From SZUA-584 sp041656035 (GTDB lineage: Bacteria > Bacillota > Clostridia > Christensenellales > SZUA-584): 28,896 nt of DNA. Within the stretch, counting starts at the first letter, position 1; each line of letters opens with the position of its first letter. Shown in pieces: positions 8,198 to 17,600 of this stretch. Both the position numbers and the translations under genes were made by a program. The stretch is from contig CAZPHS010000024.1 of NCBI GenBank assembly GCA_964586785.1, positions 1 through 28,896 of the forward strand, in the 5' to 3' direction. Under the pieces are notes generated by a model, which worked only from the letters and a program-made list of their open reading frames with translations, searched no databases and was not told the origin of the DNA.

Positions 8198-8236
8198 AAT
8201 ATAATCCCCTTTTCGTTACTGTATAATATAATAAAT

Positions 8237-8972
8237 TCAGACCTCGCTATCGCCGCCGCCGTCCCCGCCGTCCTCGGGCGTTGGGGCGGGCGTTGGGGTC
8301 GACACGGGTTTTTCGGGTTTGCGCGGGTCTGTCGGATCCCACGCGGGGAAATCCGGGTCTATGGAAAGCTTTGTAGCCTTGGAAACCTTATCGCTGCTCT
8401 TTACAATCTCAACCACCGTANNNNNNNNNNNNNNNNNNNNNNNNNNNNNNNNNNNNNNNNNNNNNNNNNNNNNNNNNNNNNNNNNNNNNNNNNNNNNNNN
8501 NNNNNNNNNNNNNNNNNNNNGCGCCTATAAAATTGCCAAAGTTCCAGCCGCCCGTATTCGGCCATAGAATCTCCGTCTGCAGCGCGCCGCCGTTTTCATC
8601 GAGCGCGTAAAGCAGATAATAATCCGCCGCCCCGCTTTGATTCCATAGAAGTGAAAGCGTTCCTTCTTCGTCTATATCAGCCCGCGAAAAATCCCCCGCC
8701 GTCAATAATTCCTCAAAAGAGGGTATGGCGGTAAGCTCGTCTATATCGGGGATGTACGCCGCTCTTGCGACCGGCGCGGGCGTCGGCAGCTGTTTAAGAG
8801 GCTCGGTTCCAACCGTCAATTCGGTAGTTTGCGCGGGCGGCTCAGCCGCTTCCATTTCGCTTTTTAAGAAAGTTGGCACTAACGCCGCGGAAAAAATCAC
8901 CAGCGCCAAAAGCGCCGAGCATATTACGGCGGGCAGCTTGTATATTATCTTTTTTTGCGTATCTTTGCTCAT
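8237..8972 (-). CDS. L,D-transpeptidase paralogue, catalytic core lost in an assembly gap
   Basis: Two halves of one gene flank the N run. The first half (8521-8972, 150 codons plus two bases) encodes a membrane helix at about 13-35, a Pro-rich linker and a beta domain. That domain is closely related to residues 66-142 of the intact transpeptidase at 9157-10206. The second half (8237-8419) encodes TVVEIVKSS, matching residues 311-319 of the paralogue, followed by WDPTDP and a Pro/Thr and Gly/Asp tail ending in GGDSEV. The YkuD catalytic domain between them is absent only because of the gap. As written, 100 N puts the halves out of frame. By comparison about 501 bases should be there. The ATG follows GAGGA. 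It is the first gene of a probable operon with the lipoprotein, MBOAT and AlgX-like genes. Confidence 0.78.
8421..8520. other. Scaffold gap of 100 N
   Basis: A run of exactly 100 N is the customary placeholder for a gap of unknown length. It falls inside the first transpeptidase gene. Reading frames on the two sides do not agree across 100 bases, and alignment with the intact paralogue predicts about 501 missing bases, a multiple of three. Reading frames drawn through the N run are artefacts. Confidence 0.97.
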
Positions 8973-9052
8973 GTCTTCCTCAAAATGTAGTCTTTAGCGC
9001 AAAGCACCGACTGCTTAACAGCGCGATTTTAAAACCGCCGGATTGCCACAAT

Positions 9053-9065
9053 TATAATGTCACAA
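9053..9065 (-). promoter_or_regulatory. Shared 13-bp box, copy upstream of the gapped L,D-transpeptidase
   Basis: The minus strand reads TTGTGACATTATA, identical to 10271-10283 upstream of the second transpeptidase. Here it runs into TATAAT, a perfect -10 hexamer, with TTGCAC 20 bases further upstream. It lies 81-93 bases before the start codon. It is either part of a common promoter or a regulator site. The rest of 8973-9156 shows no gene and no clear terminator. Confidence 0.5.
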
Positions 9066-9156
9066 TTTAATAAAAAGTGCAAGCAAAGAACACGTTTTAT
9101 TTATGTATGCCGAAACGGCGGGAACGTACGTAAATTTAAGTTTGTTTAAAATCTTT

Positions 9157-10206
9157 TTATTCTTGCGTCGACGGTTTTTGCGGGTCTGTCGGGTCCCATT
9201 TAGGATATTTGGAGTCCCTTTCCGGACGGATAACCTTGGAAACAAGGTCGCTGCTTTTTACTATCTCTACCACGGTTCCCGGCTTGCAGTAATCATATAT
9301 AAATTTCGCGCCCGCAACCGTTGTGCGTATGCAGCCGTGAGTTTGGTTGGGTCTTCCTATATTGTCGTAAGAACCCGCGGAAAGAGTATCAAACTTCTTT
9401 TTAACTTTATATACCGGTCCGTGAAAGTACAGATTCCTTCCCCCGCTTCTCGCGAAACGCGCATGGTATGGCGAATATTGTTCGTCCGTCCATCTTTTCC
9501 ACTCGCCTTTTTCGCCTATCTCGAAAACGCCGGACGGGGTTGCCGCTCCGCCGAGCGCGCATGGAAATTGTTCCACAAGCTTTGTGAAATCGCCTGTTCT
9601 TTGCTCAAACTCGTAAACGGCGAAGGTGCAATCTTCTTTATCGACTATTATATAATAATCTTTTGACACGGACGGTTCCGGGTCGAAAGGCTCAATCTTT
9701 TCCGAATATGCCGCAACGATAATATCATCGTCCATTGCATCGCGCCCCATGTCTTTATATCCTAAAAGCATGACGCCTACTCCCTCGTACACGCCAAAAT
9801 TCCATCCTTGCGCATCCGCCCACAAAATCTCTTTTCTAAGTATGCCGTTGTTATCGTCAAGTACGCATAAAATATAATAGTCCGTTTCTTCGCTTGGCGG
9901 CCAGCTTATAGAAAGAGTGCCCTCGTCGTTAAACTCCGCCGATGCAAACCCTTCCGTGAACTGTATTTTATCATACTCGGGTATAGCGGTAAGCTCGCCC
10001 AAAGACGGTATGTAAGGCGCCCGGGGGGTTGGCGTTATACTTGGCGTAACCTTGGCAGTCGGCTCCGGCGTATTGACGGCAATGCCCGGGCTGTCGTCCT
10101 TTATAATCTCCGGAAGCAGCAAAAAAGCCGCCACCGCAACAGCCAATATAAGAAACGCAGCCAATGCCGCGGGAAGTTTGCTTTTTCCGTGTCTGTATCC
10201 GTTCAT
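9157..10206 (-). CDS. Membrane-anchored L,D-transpeptidase (YkuD domain)
   Basis: This 349-residue enzyme is predicted to make 3-3 peptide cross-links in peptidoglycan, or to attach molecules to the wall, outside the membrane. A membrane helix at residues 11-32 is followed by a Thr/Pro linker. Next comes a beta-rich region at 66-175 that looks like a fibronectin-type or Ig-like fold (inference). The YkuD domain occupies about 183-317. The conserved histidine lies in YFHGPVY (H262) and the catalytic motif in THGCIR, with H290 and nucleophile C292. L,D-transpeptidases resist most beta-lactams other than carbapenems. The ATG follows AAAGGGG by eight bases. It is a paralogue of the gapped gene next door and shares its upstream box, but 184 bases separate them. 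Confidence 0.92.
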   Translation of the reverse strand: MNGYRHGKSKLPAALAAFLILAVAVAAFLLLPEIIKDDSPGIAVNTPEPTAKVTPSITPTPRAPYIPSLGELTAIPEYDKIQFTEGFASAEFNDEGTLSISWPPSEETDYYILCVLDDNNGILRKEILWADAQGWNFGVYEGVGVMLLGYKDMGRDAMDDDIIVAAYSEKIEPFDPEPSVSKDYYIIVDKEDCTFAVYEFEQRTGDFTKLVEQFPCALGGAATPSGVFEIGEKGEWKRWTDEQYSPYHARFARSGGRNLYFHGPVYKVKKKFDTLSAGSYDNIGRPNQTHGCIRTTVAGAKFIYDYCKPGTVVEIVKSSDLVSKVIRPERDSKYPKWDPTDPQKPSTQE

Positions 10207-10270
10207 TTTAAACGCCCCTTTTACCCTATGGGTTAATCATACACAGCATTATAGTACTGATTATTTTTTA

Positions 10271-10283
10271 TATAATGTCACAA
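10271..10283 (-). promoter_or_regulatory. Shared 13-bp box, copy upstream of the intact L,D-transpeptidase
   Basis: The minus strand reads TTGTGACATTATA, the same 13 bases as at 9053-9065. It lies 65-77 bases before the start codon in an AT-rich spacer (10207-10317). A second -10 like TATAAT occurs about 40 bases before the start codon, so the box could alternatively be an activator or repressor site just above that promoter. Confidence 0.48.
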
Positions 10284-10317
10284 AAAAAATAAAAATACAA
10301 GAGTAATGATATTGTTT

Positions 10318-10779
10318 TTATACAAGCTCTTTTTCAATTTTGTTAAAAAAGTGATAAAGCGCCTCAAGCCCTTTAAGCAGCTGCGGATATTCAAATATTT
10401 TAAAATCCTTAAGCAGGCAATCAATCATCTTTTCGTGAAATTCGGCGTGTTTTAAGCACAGATATTCGCCTTTTTCGTTAAGCTTTAAAACGCTTTTTCT
10501 TTTATCTTTTTTTAATTTAACCTTTTCAACATAATCCTTTTTTTCGAGCCGCGAAATACAAACGCTCGCGGTAGCCTTTGTTATGCCAAGCTTATCGGCA
10601 AGCTGCGTTAACGTTACATTGTTGCCAAACTGCTGTATAACCTCAAGCGCGTGCATCTCCGTCCTGCTTATGCTGTCATTGGAAGTCTGCGAAACGCTTT
10701 TTTCCTGTATCCGCAGTATTTTGAAAAACAAATCTTTAAGAAACCCGTTAAGCAGCGTCCTTATGTCCTCTTCCGTCAT
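10318..10779 (-). CDS. MarR-family transcriptional regulator
   Basis: This winged-helix regulator of 153 residues (from the start chosen here) is the usual MarR length. The recognition region LTQLADKLGITKATASVCISRLEKK and the wing around KKDKRK are clear, and helices rich in Leu at both ends would form the dimer interface. A longer frame opens with GTG at 10818, but that codon has no ribosome binding site. The ATG at 10779 follows GGAG by seven bases and is preferred. The gene is AT-richer than the flanking envelope genes. An inverted repeat upstream suggests autoregulation. It is encoded just downstream of mntP and upstream of the transpeptidases, so either could be a target. The ligand is unknown. 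Confidence 0.85.
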   Translation of the reverse strand: MTEEDIRTLLNGFLKDLFFKILRIQEKSVSQTSNDSISRTEMHALEVIQQFGNNVTLTQLADKLGITKATASVCISRLEKKDYVEKVKLKKDKRKSVLKLNEKGEYLCLKHAEFHEKMIDCLLKDFKIFEYPQLLKGLEALYHFFNKIEKELV

Positions 10780-10819
10780 ATTAAGCTCCGTTTCCGCAAT
10801 GCAACAAACATCTGACACT

Positions 10820-10845
10820 GCATATTTCTTATATGCGATATTGTA
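10820..10845 (-). promoter_or_regulatory. marR promoter with operator-like inverted repeat
   Basis: The minus strand has the extended -10 element TGATACAAT (hexamer at 10840-10845) with no good -35. Just downstream, GCATAT and ATATGC form six-base arms around five bases at 10820-10836, overlapping the expected transcription start. MarR proteins commonly bind such palindromes of 16-20 bases and repress their own gene. Confidence 0.5.
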
Positions 10846-10883
10846 TCATATTCCGCGGCAATGGGAAAGAACGCGGGGAAAGA

Positions 10884-11450
10884 TTAGAAGCTCACTATGC
10901 CAAAATGCTCAAGAAGCATTTTTACGCCCATAAGTATAAGTATTATACCGCCCGCTGTCTCGGCCTTTGACTTATACCTTCCTTTGAACATATTGCCAAG
11001 CTTAACTCCGGCAAATGATATAATAAAAGTTGTTATACCTATAGTTATCAAAGCGCTTGAGATGTCCGCTTTAAGAAACGCAAAGCTTATGCCTATTGCA
11101 AAAGCGTCTATGCTTGTCGCCAAAGACAATATTACCATTCTTTTAAACCCGAACGAACAGTCTTTGTTTTCGTTTGCGCATGATTTTGATTCGCGTATCA
11201 TGTTTATGCCTATAATCGTAAGCACCGCGAAAGCAATCAAGTGACCGACGTTTAGTATCAAAACCGTAAACTGCGAACCGATAATATATCCTAAAAGCGG
11301 CATAAAAGCCTGGAATATACCAAAGTATAACCCTGCCGCAATGGAATTATGAACCTTATATTGGGGTAAAGCAAGCCCTTTGCAAACGGCTACCGCAAAA
11401 GCGTCCATTGACAGCGCGATGGCTATTATCACAAGTTCCCAAAAATTCAT
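10884..11450 (-). CDS. mntP: Manganese efflux pump MntP
   Basis: This small polytopic membrane protein of 188 residues exports Mn2+ and protects against manganese excess. It shows the internal duplication of the family: LSMDAFAVAVCKG near the N terminus and TSIDAFAIGISFA in the second half, each with the conserved Asp in a membrane helix. About six helices are predicted, with a hydrophilic loop holding two cysteines between the halves. Two adjacent ATG codons are possible (11453 and 11450). The second has the better distance of five bases from the GGGGG site and fits the usual MN start of the family. A strong promoter and an unusual folding leader precede it. The marR gene follows after about 100 bases. 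Confidence 0.92.
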   Translation of the reverse strand: MNFWELVIIAIALSMDAFAVAVCKGLALPQYKVHNSIAAGLYFGIFQAFMPLLGYIIGSQFTVLILNVGHLIAFAVLTIIGINMIRESKSCANENKDCSFGFKRMVILSLATSIDAFAIGISFAFLKADISSALITIGITTFIISFAGVKLGNMFKGRYKSKAETAGGIILILMGVKMLLEHFGIVSF

Positions 11451-11463
11451 CATATCCCCCGTT

Positions 11464-11501
11464 AAGCTAAGTTTTAAAAACTATGCTTATCATAAAGCAT
11501 A
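11464..11501 (-). promoter_or_regulatory. mntP leader with two mutually exclusive hairpins
   Basis: Hairpin one is TATGCTT/AAGCATA (11482-11501) with a six-base loop, followed by GTTTTTA, like a weak intrinsic terminator. Hairpin two (11464-11488) starts with the same AAGC and pairs AAGC-AG-UUUU with AAAA-CU-GCUU, ending three bases before the GGGGG ribosome site. Only one can form at a time because the AAGCATA arm is shared. I do not recognise the yybP-ykoY manganese riboswitch here, and the leader of about 67 bases is shorter than that element. The structure is an inference from pairing only. Confidence 0.38.
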
Positions 11502-11527
11502 TGAAAAGCAGCTGCAACAGATTATTA

Positions 11528-11555
11528 TTTATAATGTTATTTGAGAATATATCAA
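11528..11555 (-). promoter_or_regulatory. Promoter of mntP
   Basis: TTGATA (11550-11555) and TATAAA (11528-11533) on the minus strand are 16 bases apart, each matching five of six consensus bases. Transcription would start near 11520, giving a leader of about 67 bases. No intrinsic terminator for the upstream glucan synthase gene is visible in 11534-11609. Confidence 0.6.
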
Positions 11556-11609
11556 TATATTTTCTCTATTTTCAGTCTGCCGACAATGTTTACAAATTAA
11601 AGTATACCG

Positions 11610-14600
11610 TTAATCACGCCAGCAAGCGTATATGGTGTGTTCGCCTCCCGATTCGTCAAGCGCCAACTCGCGTACTTTTTGCCCGCCGTCCATGCTAAGC
11701 CATGCCCTTCCCTGATAACCGGACGTCAACTCCACCGTTATTATATATTTCGCGCCGCCTTTTTGATATTCTATGCTATAGCTTCCAAAGTCATCGGGCA
11801 GGCACGGATATATATACAGCGTGCCGCGCTCTATATACATGCCAAGTATGTAAATTACGGCGGCCTGATACATCCAGCCGGCGCTTCCCGTGTACCATGT
11901 CCAGCCGGCGCGCCCCTCATGGCCTTCGGCGCTGTATACGTCTGCCGCCAAAACGTAAGGTTCGCCTTTATATTTCGCAACGCCCGCGGGTGTGCGCGTG
12001 TGGTTGATGGGGTTTATCATTTCAAACAGCATAAGCGCATTCTCTTTTTGACGCAGCTTGGCGGCGGCTATAATAAACCATGCCGCCGCGTGCGTGTACT
12101 GCCCGCCGTTTTCGCGCACGCCCGGCAAATACGACTTTATGTATCCGGGGTCCTTCTCCCATTTGTCAAATGGCGGCGTCAGCAGACGTATAACTCCTTC
12201 CTCCCTCATGACAAGCTTGTCCGCCGCGGACATAAAAGCGCGCCGCGCGCGTGCCGCTCCCGACAGAACAGACCACGCCTGAGACAGCAAATCTATGCTG
12301 CACTCTTTGGATTCGCGGCTGCCGAGCTTTGTGCCGTCGTCAAAAAACGCGCGAAGATACCATTCTCCGTCCCACGCGCAGCTCTCCGTATTATGCCTTA
12401 ACATTTCAATGGTTTTCACGTATTTGGCGGCAAGACCGGTTTCCCCCCGGCGGGCGCAGATATCAACAAACATTTTAAGCACTGTTATCAGAAAAAAAGC
12501 AAGCCATACGCTTTCCCCCTTTCCGCCCGCCCCGACTTTGTCCATGCCGTCGTTCCAGTCTCCAGTTCCCATAAGGGGCAGCCCGTGCTCGCCGAAACGC
12601 AAAGCCGAGTTTATGGCGCGAACGCAGTGCCCGAAAACATTTTCGCTTGTTTCGCTTATATTGAAGCTGTCGTACAAATCATACTCGCCTTCCGGTATAG
12701 ACCGGCTTTCAATATAGGGCGCCCGCTCGTCAAACACGCTCATATCGCCTGTCACGCGCTCGTATTCGCACGCCGCGTACGGCAGAAACAATTTATCGTC
12801 GGTTATATATGTCCGCACTCCGGACGCGGGCTCGTGCCACCAGTGAAGCACGTCGCCCTCTATAAACTGCCGCGCGGCGCACTTTATAATATGGGTTCTG
12901 GCCGCGTGCGGGTCTATATACAACAGCGACATAACATCCTGAAGCTGATCGCGGAATCCGAACGCTCCGCCGGACTGGTAATAGCCCGTGCGTCCCAGAA
13001 GGCGTGACGAATATGTCTGGTATACCAGCCATCCGTTCACAAGCGTATCAAGCGTTTTTACCGTTGTCAAAACGCGTATTTTGCCCGTCAACCGCTTCCA
13101 ATGCTCCATAGTTTTCAAAAGCCGCCTGCCGACCGATTCGGCGCTGTCCATCTTTTGCGTTGTTTCGCTTATCTGTTTTTCATCGCCGTAGCCCATAAGC
13201 AAAGGCATGGTCTTCGTTTCCCCGTTTTTTAATGTTATACGCGAGCTGAGTGCAAGCAATGTGGCGCCGCAGCCGTCGCTGTCCGAAAGCCGCTCCCTCT
13301 TTAACGCTTCCGGAAAAATATTGTGCCCCGGCACCCCGAAAAACTCCAGCGCGGAAGCTGTGCATAACACATCCCGCCCCGGCATCGAAATAAACATAGC
13401 GCCGGACTGCGGCGCGAAAGGCGAACACGCTTCTATTCTGTCCCCCTTTTTTTCGGCGCGTATTCCGCTGCTTACCGACGCTCCCAGAACCGGCTCCGCG
13501 TAGTAGTACACCGAAAAAGTTTCGTCCCTTCCGGTGTGATTGGATATTGTCAGCAGCCCCGCTTTTACCGGTATGTCAACGTCCGCGAACCATGTCGCTT
13601 TTGTTGTTACGCCGCCGAACCTCTCAAACACGGTATACCCAAACCCATGCGTTACATGGTATCTGCCGTTCATATAAAGATCAGGAGCGGTGCTGAAGGC
13701 AAACCCCGTGCGCTCGTTTCGGACTATAACCCCTTCGCCGGGCACGTCGGTGAGCGCGTCGTTGCGGAAAGGCGTTAACCGCGTCATGCGCGCGTTGCCC
13801 ACCCATGTATATCCTCCGCCGCCGGCGCTTATAAGAGTGCCGAGGCTTTTTCCCGCAAGAAGATTGCACCACGGCAGCACGCCGTTTTCCGCCGCCTCTA
13901 TATGATACTCTGCGCCGCCGCTTATAAAGCCTCCCGTACCGTTATCATACGTTTTAATGCGTCTTGGAACCCTGCCGCGTCTTTCCGCCGGCTCCGATTC
14001 GAACACATGATACGGCCAAGTTACCGAAGGGTTCTTAAGCTGTTCGTCAAGCGATTCGCCCGCTTCCAGCACAAGAGAAGCCGCGGCCGCCAGTGTTGCG
14101 GCGTCTGACGCGTTATCGCGCGGCACGACAATAATACGGCCGTATATCCGTCCGAACGCCGCGCCGGACAGCTCTGTGATTTTATCCCTTAGCGGGTCTA
14201 TATACGCTCCGCTGTCCTTATAAATTATTACCAAATCGGCGGCAATGCGCCTTAAGCTTAAAAACTCCAACGCTTTGGCCAGCGTGTTCAAACACTGTGC
14301 ATGTTCCTGTTCCGAGACAAAAAGACATATGATAGGCGTTTCTCCCGAAAGCCCGTATTTAAAAAGCGTCTCCTTTCCCCGCGGTTTTTCGGTCACCGCG
14401 CATACCGACGGTATTTTTATTACCGTTCGGGAAGCGATTCGCCAGAAAGTTGTCGCCTGCCGGCTGTCCAGCTTAAGATACCGCATTTCCACCTGCGCGT
14501 GAGTCCACGCGAGATGCAAAACCCTGCGGATATCTTCCTCCCCCGTAACCGACGCGAGGCATTTCGCCGCTCCCTCACGGCTGTCCGCCATTGTTACGGC

Positions 14601-17600
14601 GAACGACGCGCGGCCGGTTTTACCCGCGTCGATTTCTATTTCCGCCCGTATGCCAACCGCGTGCATTATATCCCTCTCGGCGTGCTGCTCTCCCATCAGC
14701 TTGGGTATGCCAAGCACCGTCTGCCTGCCGAATATCTGCGTCCTGTCGGTAAGCAAATCGGTTTTTGTTTCAAAACACGCTTTCAGCGCCGCCCAAACGC
14801 GCTTTCCCCTCCGGTTCGCGAATACCGTACGGTTTTCCGGGTCTTCTATTGTTTCTATAAAAAGCTCTTCAAACGCGGGGTGTGCTAAAAAATCCCTTTC
14901 GGTTGAAAGAGCGGGAGAAAACACGCAGTATAAAGCCAGCCTTGCCATATCGTCCGAGCCGTTTTTTATATTAAGGCTACGTATCTCCATATCGCATTCA
15001 GGAGAAACGAACACTTCCATTGTGGTTTCTATACCGTGTACGCGCCGCATAAACGACGCCATGTGCGGCTCGAACTGCACGCGCTCCTCGTCCGCCCCAA
15101 GGCACGTAGGCAAAAAAGCGGCAGACCATACGGCGCCAGTATCAAGATTTTTTATGTATATGTGAATCCCCGGGGCGCTGCGGAGAACATCGTTTTCCCA
15201 TCTGCTTATAAGCCTTTCCCTGCATATCGAAAAGCCGGTGCCAAGCTGCGTTATCATAACCGTATAGCTTCCGTTGGAGAGAAAATGCGCCTCGGGGTAT
15301 TGGCTTAACGTTCGGAATACGCGAAGCGCCCTTATCTCTTCGGCAAAGCGGCCGGTTTCCACGGGCTTCTCGTCAAGATTAAGAGTAACGCTGCGCGGAG
15401 GCACTTTTTCTTTAAGCAGCATCTCGGTGGCCTTTACGCTTGTCGCGCTGTGAAAAAGCTCCTGCATCTTCCCGTCTCTTACGCAGTTTAGTATTGACGA
15501 TAGTATCATGCCCTGATGGTGCGCCATGTAGCTTTTTATTATGTGCTTGTTTCTGCCCTTGTTTAATCGCGCCGGAGTGTAATCTATGGCCTCAAAAAAA
15601 CCGTACCGTCCGCTCGCCCCCAATTTTTGCAGCCTTTGCAGGTTTGTTATGGCCGCCCGGGGATTTATGTGCAGAGCGAGGCACGCGGCGTAGGGAGTTA
15701 CCACCATCTCCCGCACAAGACCCGATTTTAAGCCGAGCCCCGGAACGCCGAACGCTTTATACTGGTAATTCAAATCAAGGTCGAACGCGTAATAGCCCGA
15801 TTCGGATACGCCCCACGGCAGCCGCCGCAATTCTCCGTAAGATATCTGCATATCTACCACCGATTTATACGTTTCGCTCAGCAAGGTATTGTCATAGCTT
15901 TTTTGCAGTATGAGCGGCATTAAATACTCGAACATAGTACCGCCCCACGACAACAGTACGCGCCCGTCTCCCGCTATTGTAAGCGGTCTTGAAAGCCGAA
16001 ACCAGTGCTTTTCCGGCACGTCTCCTTTCGCTATGGCTATAAAGCTGGCGGCGCGCGCCTCGGTGGCGAGCAAATCGTAATGCGAATCGTTAAGCACGCC
16101 GTTTCCGTAATCGAAACCTATGGAAAACAGCGCTTTTTCCTCGTCGTACAGCTTTGTAAAATCCATCTGCGCGACAATAGCCGCCATGCGCCTGCAAAGC
16201 CTGTCTTTGCGCATACAAAACCGCCTTACCGCTATGTACCCTTCTCCCAACGCCGTTTCCATGCGGTTGACAAACGCTAAAACATCATCGTCCCTTTCGC
16301 GTTTTGCGGTTTGCACGACGCCCGAAAGCAGCTCCAAAAGGCTGTGGAACACCTCTATATATCCCAAAGGCGATATCTCCCGCAGCCGTTCGCGCAGCTC
16401 CTTGATATGCTCGTTGTAAATGTTAAGCTTATCCGCGGGAAAATCCCGCAGAACCTTTGCCCAAGGCGCGTATCTGTCCGTGTATGAGCGCGTTTTTAAG
16501 CAAAAATCGCGCAGCGAAGCGTTTTCGTCCAAAAGCGTTTCAAGCGTACCCGTTGCCTTGAAAATATCGGAGCCTATCGCGTACCCGCACTTTCGCCCGC
16601 ACTCACGGTATACTGTTTTCAGCCCCTGTTCGAGAAACGCGGCAAGCGGCTGTTTTAGCATGTCGGACAGCGCGGCGTCCGCGGTTATCAGATAGCACGC
16701 GAGATTGCCGCTGTCAACCGAAGATATGTACCGTGGCTCAAGCGGCGTTAAATTGGTAATATCGTACCAGTTATATAAATGTCCGTGCCATTTTTCGGCC
16801 TTCCATATTCCGCCGACGCACGCTTCCAGCCTTTTTAACGCCTCGGGCAAAAAAACGAACCCCATATAGTACGCGCATATGACGGCGGCCATAGAGAACG
16901 CGACGTTAGTCGGCGACGTGCGCTTGGCGACGCCTCTGCCGGGGCTTTGCTGAAAATTATCCGGCATCCAGAAATGCTCGTCCTCATTGGAAAAATCGTT
17001 GAAAAACCGCCATGTTTTAAGCGCCGTATCCTCAAGATACTCCGTCTGCTGCGCGTCGGGTTTTTGCATTTTTGTTTTTTTGCGGCGGCTTATGGCGTGC
17101 GCTATGGACGGCGCAAAAAACCATACGCCGAAAACCAAAAATGTGACCGCCGAAAAGGAGTGCGTAAAAGCGATAGACAAGCCGTAAAGAGCGGCGGCAA
17201 GCAAAGGAGCGGCAACCATATGCCGCCAGTAATATATAACGCCGGACTTTATTTTTTTCTCTCCTTCCGCCGCCGTTTCCCACTCCAAAAGGTTGCGGCG
17301 CGTTACGCTCATCCTTACAACGCTGCGAACCGCGGCGTCTATAGTCATATACGTCTCATACGGAAGAAACGCGAATTTATAAAAGGCCTGCTCGAACATG
17401 GTTTTAGTTTCGTGCCAGATGTCCTTTACCGTTGTGCCCTTTCCGGTATTGCGCATAAGAACGCTCATGCGTACCGCAAAATCGAGTATACTGTCTATAA
17501 ACAGCGGCATAAGCCCCGATATAAGCCAAAAAAAAGCCGAGCGGTAGAACGCCGTCTGGGAGAGCAGTATAACAACAAAGCTTAAAGGCACCGATAGGCT

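Noticed and set aside
8409..8567. Open frames running through the N run
   Set aside because: They exist only because N is read as an unknown residue; the gap is not 100 bases in reality, and frames on the two sides disagree.
9103..9666. 187-codon plus-strand frame across the end of the second transpeptidase
   Set aside because: It overlaps the catalytic YkuD coding sequence antisense and has no ribosome site.
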